Positions 58,717 through 64,000 of a stretch of 64,000 bases of DNA are shown in pieces. The stretch comes from Syntrophomonas sp. GTDB taxonomy: Bacteria; Bacillota; Syntrophomonadia; Syntrophomonadales; Syntrophomonadaceae. The translations under genes were made by a program, and so were the position numbers. The notes beneath the pieces were generated by a model. The model was not told where the DNA came from, searched no databases, and saw only the letters and a program-made list of their open reading frames with translations. Location of the stretch: contig JAENZE010000002.1 in the NCBI GenBank assembly GCA_016841425.1, positions 62,001-126,000 of the forward strand. The letters are read 5' to 3'. Positions within the stretch are counted from its first letter, which is position 1; every line of letters starts with the position of its first letter.

Positions 58717-59734
58717 AGGAATAGAATTTAGAGCATCAGATATACATTTGACTGTATCAAGGCCTCCTCTTTACAGGGTAGATGGGGAACTAATGTCAGA
58801 TCCCGGAAGTTCTGACTTAAGCCCTGCAGATAGCGAAAAACTGGCCCAGCAGCTGATGCCCGGAGAATCTATTAGGCAGGAATTCGATATTAATGGGCAG
58901 GTGGATTTTTCTAATTCTTTTGCGGGTATAGGGCGTTTTCGAGCCAATATATACCGTCAAAGAGGCTCCTGTGCTGCAGCCGTCCGTCTTATCCCGATGG
59001 AAATTCCTACTATTAATCAATTAAACCTGCCTCCAATGGTATCCAACCTGGCCTTGAGAGACCGGGGACTCATATTGGTGACCGGAGTAACTGGCAGTGG
59101 GAAATCTACTACTCTGGCCGCCATGATTAATCACATTAACGAGAACCGAAGAAGACATATTATAACCCTGGAAGATCCAATAGAATATCTGCATAAACAC
59201 AAAAACTCAATAATCAATCAACGGGAAATTGGGACCGATACCACATCATTTAATCAAGCACTCAAAGCTAGTTTGAGACAAGATCCGGACGTCATATTAA
59301 TAGGAGAGATGAGAGACCTGGAGACCATTTCCACGGTTCTGACCGCGGCGGAAACCGGTCATCTGGTCATGGCTACTCTCCACTCCGGAAGTGCGGCCAG
59401 TTCCATAGAACGCATCGTTGATGTTTTCCCCACTGATCAGCAAAGACAGATTAGGATACAGCTAGCATCATGTCTGCAGGGGATAATTACCCAGCAATTG
59501 TTAATGAGGCATGATATATCGGGGCGTACAGTAGCTGCCGAAATTCTAGTTGCTACCCCGGCCATTAGAAATATGATTCGAGAGAACAAAGTGCACCAGA
59601 TTTATTCGGCCATGCAAACCGGGCAGGCAGTCGGTATGATTACCATGGAAAGATCAATAAAAAACTTGTTTGCTGAAGGCATTATAAGCAGGGAGGAATA
59701 TGAACGCTTGCTTGGCAGTATAGAAATCAAATAA
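58685..59734 (+). CDS. pilT: type IVa pilus retraction ATPase PilT
   Basis: ATG 58685 follows AAGGAGAAG. The 349 residues read ILSKGIEFRASDIHLTVSRP, Walker A TGVTGSGKSTTLAAM, EDPIEYLHKHKNSII, DPDVILIGEMRDLET and TAAETGHLVMATLHS, with the C-terminal helix bundle (AEILVATPAIRNMIRENK) of PilT. It disassembles the pilus and powers twitching or DNA uptake. Its presence tells this system apart from the retraction-less Tad clusters in the element. Confidence 0.94.
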   Translation: MGINIMDILSKGIEFRASDIHLTVSRPPLYRVDGELMSDPGSSDLSPADSEKLAQQLMPGESIRQEFDINGQVDFSNSFAGIGRFRANIYRQRGSCAAAVRLIPMEIPTINQLNLPPMVSNLALRDRGLILVTGVTGSGKSTTLAAMINHINENRRRHIITLEDPIEYLHKHKNSIINQREIGTDTTSFNQALKASLRQDPDVILIGEMRDLETISTVLTAAETGHLVMATLHSGSAASSIERIVDVFPTDQQRQIRIQLASCLQGIITQQLLMRHDISGRTVAAEILVATPAIRNMIRENKVHQIYSAMQTGQAVGMITMERSIKNLFAEGIISREEYERLLGSIEIK

Positions 59735-59963
59735 AGCAATATTTATTAATACGGGGTTTGCTATCTTCTTTAATACCAGCCTGGATTAAGTAATACTCAG
59801 TATATGCTTACCATATTTAGCAATTCATTTCTCAATCCATCCTTTTTAGAGCTTTTCGTTATCTGGATTCAAGCGGCAACAATTATGCTTCTTTTGCAGG
59901 ACGGGACTGCCTTATAGCAGGCAGTTTATCTTCTCAGCCTTTAATTATAAGGAGGGTTTACAC

Positions 59964-61169
59964 CTGCAGTTCGTATATCGGGTAAGAGATCAAGATGGGA
60001 GTATGATTACCGGTCAGGTAGACGCAGTAAATGAGAACGCGGTGATCATGGGTTTGCTGAAAGAAAATTTCTGTATCCTTGAAATTAAAGAAATTAAAAG
60101 CAGTCCGGTCATCGATAATAGTCTTTTCCAATCAGTAGGTTCGCGGGATCTGCTGCTTATGACCAGGATGCTTGCAACCATGCTGGATGCTGGTCTTCCG
60201 ATTATAGGAGCCCTCAATATTTTATATCAACAGACCCAGAATAAAGTCCTTAAAAAGATGCTTATTGACATCAAGAATTACATCGAAAAAGGTTTGGCGC
60301 TGCATCAAGCACTGGCTCATTATCCGAAAACTTTCAGCCCGGTTTATATTAATATGGTCAAAGCTGGTGAGATGGGGGGGGTTCTGGAACAGGTATTAAG
60401 CCGATTGGCTATACATCTGGAGCGGGAAATAGAAATAAAAAATAAAGTAATAACAGCTTCTATTTACCCGGCCTTGTTAACGGTATTTACCATTCTGACT
60501 GTTATATTCATTCTAGTTTTTGTCATGCCCACCTTTACAGGGTTATTTGCATCAGTAGGAGCCGACTTACCACTCCCGACTAAGATACTAATAGTATTTT
60601 CCGGATTCTTAAAAGACCACCTGCTGGGGCTGATTACGGCTGCCGCAGGGTTAGTTTACATAAGCAAAAAGATAGGTCAAATGCCCGCCGGAAGGTACCA
60701 TTTAGATCGTCTGTATGTAAAAATGCCTTTTTGGGGAAGGCTTAATTCACGGATCGCAGAAGCCCGGTTTGCGCGTACTATAGGCACTTTGATTAGTGCC
60801 GGCATACCAATCTTGCAGGCTATGGAAATTGTGGAAGGTGTATCAGGCAACGCATATGTATCTAAAGCTTTGGTACAAGCTAGAGAGAACATTAGCGAAG
60901 GCCAATCTATTGCTGTGCCGCTTCAGGCCTCCGGGGTTTTCGAACCAATGTTAATTCAGATGATATCTGTGGGGGAGGAAACCGGGACTTTAGATGAAAT
61001 GCTAAAGAAAATGTCCGACTACTATGAGCAGGAGGTTATGAACAGTATTGAGCAACGCATGGCAGCCATTGAACCACTGCTTATACTGGGTACTGCCATG
61101 ATCATTGGGGGGGTAGTCCTGGCCACTTTATTACCGGTATTTGAACTGGTTGGTACAGCTTCCATCTAA
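59964..61169 (+). CDS. pilC: type IVa pilus platform protein PilC, apparent CTG start
   Basis: The first ATG is 60003, but AAGGAGGG (59949-59956) is followed after seven bases by CTG 59964, and the added residues (QFVYRVRDQDGSMITGQV) are the standard PilC/GspF start. Full length is then 401 residues: two T2SSF domains (LLLMTRMLATMLDAGLPIIG; ARFARTIGTLISAGIPILQA) and three membrane helices. It anchors the PilB/PilT motors in the membrane. Initiation at CUG is inferred. Confidence 0.9.
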   Translation: MQFVYRVRDQDGSMITGQVDAVNENAVIMGLLKENFCILEIKEIKSSPVIDNSLFQSVGSRDLLLMTRMLATMLDAGLPIIGALNILYQQTQNKVLKKMLIDIKNYIEKGLALHQALAHYPKTFSPVYINMVKAGEMGGVLEQVLSRLAIHLEREIEIKNKVITASIYPALLTVFTILTVIFILVFVMPTFTGLFASVGADLPLPTKILIVFSGFLKDHLLGLITAAAGLVYISKKIGQMPAGRYHLDRLYVKMPFWGRLNSRIAEARFARTIGTLISAGIPILQAMEIVEGVSGNAYVSKALVQARENISEGQSIAVPLQASGVFEPMLIQMISVGEETGTLDEMLKKMSDYYEQEVMNSIEQRMAAIEPLLILGTAMIIGGVVLATLLPVFELVGTASI

Positions 61170-61262
61170 TCATCAATATAGAGAAACAGAGGAAAGGAGG
61201 GGTGAGATCGTTTTCTTATAGATTAAAGAGGATTCATTATACTAAATTGAGGAGGATATTAG

Positions 61263-61616
61263 ATGATAGAGAATATTAGAAAGACGCTGACGGATGGAAG
61301 GGAAAGGGGTTTTACCCTGGTTGAGCTGGTGGTGGTAATGGCTATATTGGTATTGTTAGCAGCCCTGGCAGTTCCCAAATTCGTTGGTGTGTTAGCTAAT
61401 GCCCGGAGTGATGCCAATGATACTAATCTAAAGATGCTGCAGGAAGCGGTGGATCTTTATATAAGCAGTGAAAATGTGGCCAGCGAGGATGTAGATGATC
61501 TTAGCATTCTGGTCGATGAATACCTGAAAGAACTGCCAGCTGCGCCAGCTGGATTTACGGCGTATTCTGTCACCGATGGTGAAGTTGGCGGCGGACAAGC
61601 AGAGGAAAACCCTTAA
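61263..61616 (+). CDS. pilA: major type IV pilin (GspG/PilA-like)
   Basis: ATG 61263 follows GAGGAGGA. The 117 residues have a leader ending GRERG, then FTLVELVVVMAILVLLAALA, the classic class IVa signal with Phe at +1 and Glu at +5. The tail is short, acidic and Gly-rich (DGEVGGGQAEENP) without the Cys pair of many pilins. By position the main subunit of the pilus built by pilBTC. A 195-base gap to pilD holds no clear feature. Confidence 0.88.
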   Translation: MIENIRKTLTDGRERGFTLVELVVVMAILVLLAALAVPKFVGVLANARSDANDTNLKMLQEAVDLYISSENVASEDVDDLSILVDEYLKELPAAPAGFTAYSVTDGEVGGGQAEENP

Positions 61617-61811
61617 AAGATATCAGCATCTTTACGTTGGGCAGCATTAACCTGGTCGGAGCAGGAAGCAAATAACATGATCCGTTTTGGGTTCTTGAAA
61701 GCTATCGTCTGGCGTTATTTGCAGCGCAGTTATGTTAGGCAGGACTGACTCGGGCTAAACAGGAACTGGGAAAGTTGTGATATCTAATAAATAGAAAAGA
61801 GACAGAGAAAT

Positions 61812-62558
61812 ATGTTCAACAACCTGTTGGTATTTGTATGGGGGTTAATAATCGGTTCATTTATAAATGTTGTTATATACCGGGTTCCCTTGGGAAAATC
61901 AATAATCGGCCCGAGCAGTCATTGCCCGGTCTGCAGCGAGACAATTATGGTCCGGGATTTAGTGCCAGTTATTGGCTATGTACTGCTGAAAGGAAAATGC
62001 CGCTGCTGCAGAGAGAAGATTAGTCTGCGTTACCCTATGGTAGAGGTGTTAACTGGTGTCAGCTTCTTATTGGTATACTTGAACACTGGCAGCACTATCA
62101 GAGCCGTAGTCGGTGGTTATTTGAGCGTGCTGGTAATCGCCAGTGCATTTATAGATATGGAGCATGGAATAATCCCTGATAAGCTTACGAGCATTGGCAT
62201 TATGGCTGGGTTTTTGCTATCGCCATTTACCGTTACATTGGTATCTGCAGCAGCTGGATCTATATTCTTTGGCGGTATATTATGGAGTGCCGGGGTATTG
62301 AGCGGTGGGGGGATGGGTGGAGGGGATATTAAGTTGGCCCTTGCCGTTGGAGCACTGTGCGGTATGCCCCATGCAATTTTGGCCTTTATTATCTCTGCTC
62401 TGGCCGGTGGGGTTTGGGGGGGGTTTTTCTTATTGACCCATCGTGTCAAGAGAAAGAGTTTTATAAAATTTGGGCCATTCTTAGCGGTTGGCAGTTATCT
62501 GGCCTATGTCTACGGAAGCCAGATAATACATGCTTATTTTAGAGTGCTGGGAATTTAA
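61812..62558 (+). CDS. pilD: prepilin peptidase/methylase PilD
   Basis: ATG 61812. The 248 residues include the zinc-binding methylase domain (CPVCSE ... CRCCREKI), then IDMEHGIIPDKLT and GGGMGGGDIKLALAVG, the two aspartate sites of prepilin peptidase, in a multi-helix membrane frame. Processes and N-methylates the pilins of this operon. The zinc domain separates it from the CpaA-type enzyme of the element. Confidence 0.93.
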   Translation: MFNNLLVFVWGLIIGSFINVVIYRVPLGKSIIGPSSHCPVCSETIMVRDLVPVIGYVLLKGKCRCCREKISLRYPMVEVLTGVSFLLVYLNTGSTIRAVVGGYLSVLVIASAFIDMEHGIIPDKLTSIGIMAGFLLSPFTVTLVSAAAGSIFFGGILWSAGVLSGGGMGGGDIKLALAVGALCGMPHAILAFIISALAGGVWGGFFLLTHRVKRKSFIKFGPFLAVGSYLAYVYGSQIIHAYFRVLGI

Positions 62559-62626
62559 TAAAAGAATATATGGATATACCGAATGGACTCGTTTTTAGAT
62601 GCCATAAAAGGATAAGGAATGTGGTA

Positions 62627-63163
62627 ATGCCTGGTACAGATAAGATGGAAAGAGATTTTCAAAATGAAAAGGGCCTGAGCCTGATTGAGATAGTTGCTGC
62701 ACTTAATATTGTGGCATTGATAGTTATGGTTGTAATCAGTACATCTGCTAGTTCTGCACTATGGATTAACGGTGCCCGGGATGAAACTCTTGTCTCTGCC
62801 TATGCTGCTTCTATAGCAGATATCCTTAGGCACAATTCTCTGCAGCTGCATAATCAGATGCAGACTGCTGGTGCCTGGACAGCTGTTGATGAAAACCCTG
62901 CGGATGCAGTATTTGCTTTTGCTATCAAAGATGAGCTTATATCCATAGAAGCCCCAAAAGGGATAAACACGACTATTATGGTCAGTTATTTTGATGATAG
63001 CAGTTATTACGATGGGATTTCACAGGACGGTATTTGTGAAATAGGAGGCGATGATGCAGAAGCCATACTGTTTCACGGCAGCCTAATCAAGGTAAGTATT
63101 GAAATGCAGTGGGACAACGGTTCAGCGAATTATTTACTTTCGACTATTTTGGGAGCAAGGTAG
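62627..63163 (+). CDS. type IV minor pilin
   Basis: ATG 62627 is the best placed start after GGATAAGGA; ATG 62645 and an upstream 62570 are alternatives. The product, about 178 residues, has NEKG then LSLIEIVAALNIVALIVMVV, a class IV prepilin signal with Glu at +5. The remainder is typical of PilV/PilW-like minor pilins. Overlaps nothing; next gene begins five bases after its end. Confidence 0.75.
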   Translation: MPGTDKMERDFQNEKGLSLIEIVAALNIVALIVMVVISTSASSALWINGARDETLVSAYAASIADILRHNSLQLHNQMQTAGAWTAVDENPADAVFAFAIKDELISIEAPKGINTTIMVSYFDDSSYYDGISQDGICEIGGDDAEAILFHGSLIKVSIEMQWDNGSANYLLSTILGAR

Positions 63164-63168
63164 ATGGG

Positions 63169-63729
63169 ATGAAATGCTTGAATAATCAAATCGGCAGTAC
63201 TCTGATAGAAACCATGGTGGTCCTGGTACTGATAGCCCTGTTTACCAGCAGCCTGATGGCTGTGTACTGGGCATCCGCTAATTCCTTTAATCGAACGATA
63301 AGCATGAGTGAAATGCAGTACACAACGCGAGAAGCTCGCCAACTGATACTTAAAGATATGTATTGCTGTGAAAGAGCAGAAGTATTGGGATTAGATGGCG
63401 GACCGACAGATATGGGCGGAGCTGGCAGCTGTTTAAGGGTGACAATTCCGATTATGCAGGAAGCTGATGTTGAATATATGGCAATATACTATTATGTTGA
63501 AAATGGGAAATTGTACCGAAATAGATTTATGCTGCATGACAAGTACAACATCGGAGATGATGAATTTCTGGATAAAATACCGATAGCGGATCATATGGGT
63601 GTGTTGAGCTTTTCCAGCTCTGCGGCAGGTGTTTTGGAGTATGAATTGATATGCAGCTGCAATAAGGCCACCTTTGAAGTACAGGGTACAGCAAGCAGCC
63701 GGATGCACTACAGCATAAACGGTATATAG
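63169..63729 (+). CDS. type IV minor pilin (PilW/PulJ-like)
   Basis: ATG 63169 follows AAGGTAG; the upstream open frame overlaps the preceding gene. The 186 residues start MKCLNNQIGSTLIETMVVLV, a prepilin segment with Gly and Glu at the right spacing. SMSEMQYTTREARQLIL resembles the PulJ/PilW helix. It contains a Cys pair (MYCCERAE), and CSC near the end. Confidence 0.75.
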   Translation: MKCLNNQIGSTLIETMVVLVLIALFTSSLMAVYWASANSFNRTISMSEMQYTTREARQLILKDMYCCERAEVLGLDGGPTDMGGAGSCLRVTIPIMQEADVEYMAIYYYVENGKLYRNRFMLHDKYNIGDDEFLDKIPIADHMGVLSFSSSAAGVLEYELICSCNKATFEVQGTASSRMHYSINGI

Positions 63730-63745
63730 GGAGGAGCATTCCTGG

Positions 63746-64000
63746 ATGGCTGAGAAGATTGGAGCAGTCAAAGACCATCAGAAAGGCAGCGCTTTGATGG
63801 TCACCCTATTAGTGCTTATGCTAGTATGCCTGACGGGTGCTGCTGTTTTAACTGCTGCAGCGGTAGAGAGGAAAGTAGTGGTATCGCAAAATAGAGTGGA
63901 ACTGCTCAGGCAGGCTGCTGATGGTGGGGTACAGGTTGCCCGGAATATAATAATGAATTATATGGCAGCCGGGCAAGCTATCCCAGCTATGGATGACATC
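63746..64000 (+). CDS. PilX-like pilus assembly protein, truncated by window edge
   Basis: ATG 63746 follows GGGAGGAGC. At least 85 residues are visible: a leader (KIGAVKDHQKGSALMVTLLV) with GSALMVTLLVLMLVCLTGAA as membrane helix, then VELLRQAADGGVQVARNII. PilX/GspK-type minor pilins start this way (QKGSALM). The gene continues beyond base 64000. Confidence 0.7.
   Translation, partial: MAEKIGAVKDHQKGSALMVTLLVLMLVCLTGAAVLTAAAVERKVVVSQNRVELLRQAADGGVQVARNIIMNYMAAGQAIPAMDDI

Overview
The window reads as the chromosome of a spore-forming, type IV-piliated Clostridia-class Firmicute. The evidence is strong AGGAGG-type ribosome sites, frequent TTG/GTG starts, a sporulation sigma-K fragment, DUF421/DUF4363, YqeG and a PilB-PilT-PilC pilus operon. 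A Syntrophomonas-like host is my best guess from gene order remembered; the sequence does not prove it.

Positions 1 to about 40,890 belong to a large mobile element that runs off the left edge. Its right end is marked by a large serine recombinase (39329-40840) abutting a 3' half gene of sporulation sigma factor K (40840-41238). This is the arrangement of sigK-intervening (skin) elements, which are cut out in the mother cell to rebuild sigK. The cargo is unusual. Two successive Tad/Flp (type IVc) pilus clusters lie at 3.6-14.0 kb and 14.2-27.3 kb. Between them they encode two CpaF-type ATPases, two TadB/TadC pairs, two CpaB proteins, several CpaE-like proteins, one CpaA-type prepilin peptidase, Flp pilins, TadE/TadG-like pseudopilins and large secreted propeller/Ig-like proteins. 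Cluster 1 is interrupted by an IscB element with its omega (HEARO) RNA, inserted between a ribosome site and the start of a VKOR-thioredoxin-like gene.

From 27.4 to 41 kb the element carries maintenance and transfer-like functions: an HD-GYP protein, an actin-like ParM, a centromere-like block of TGCAGCACAC repeats, a ParR-like protein, HU, an S1-domain protein, a RusA-like nuclease, replication-relaxation-like winged-helix proteins, a VirD4/TraG-type coupling ATPase, an orphan DndC/PAPS-reductase-like enzyme, a repressor-like gene behind an AT-rich operator array, and the recombinase. I found no phage structural genes and no relaxase. A TxpA/Bsr-like type I toxin-antitoxin candidate lies at 3.3-3.5 kb, and such modules also occur in the B. 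subtilis skin element.

From 41.2 kb to the end is ordinary chromosome: a PAS-GGDEF-HD-GYP protein, a Nudix hydrolase, an old-yellow-enzyme family reductase, a GalT-like enzyme, YqeG, and a shikimate operon (aroE, a pseudopilin, UPF0316, aroC, aroK, aroB). These are followed by DUF4363/DUF421 membrane proteins, a mini-rubrerythrin, an unrecognised membrane protein, and a type IVa pilus/competence operon (pilB, pilT, pilC, major pilin, pilD, three minor pilins) that continues past the right edge. Family assignments come from motifs read by eye; no database search was run.
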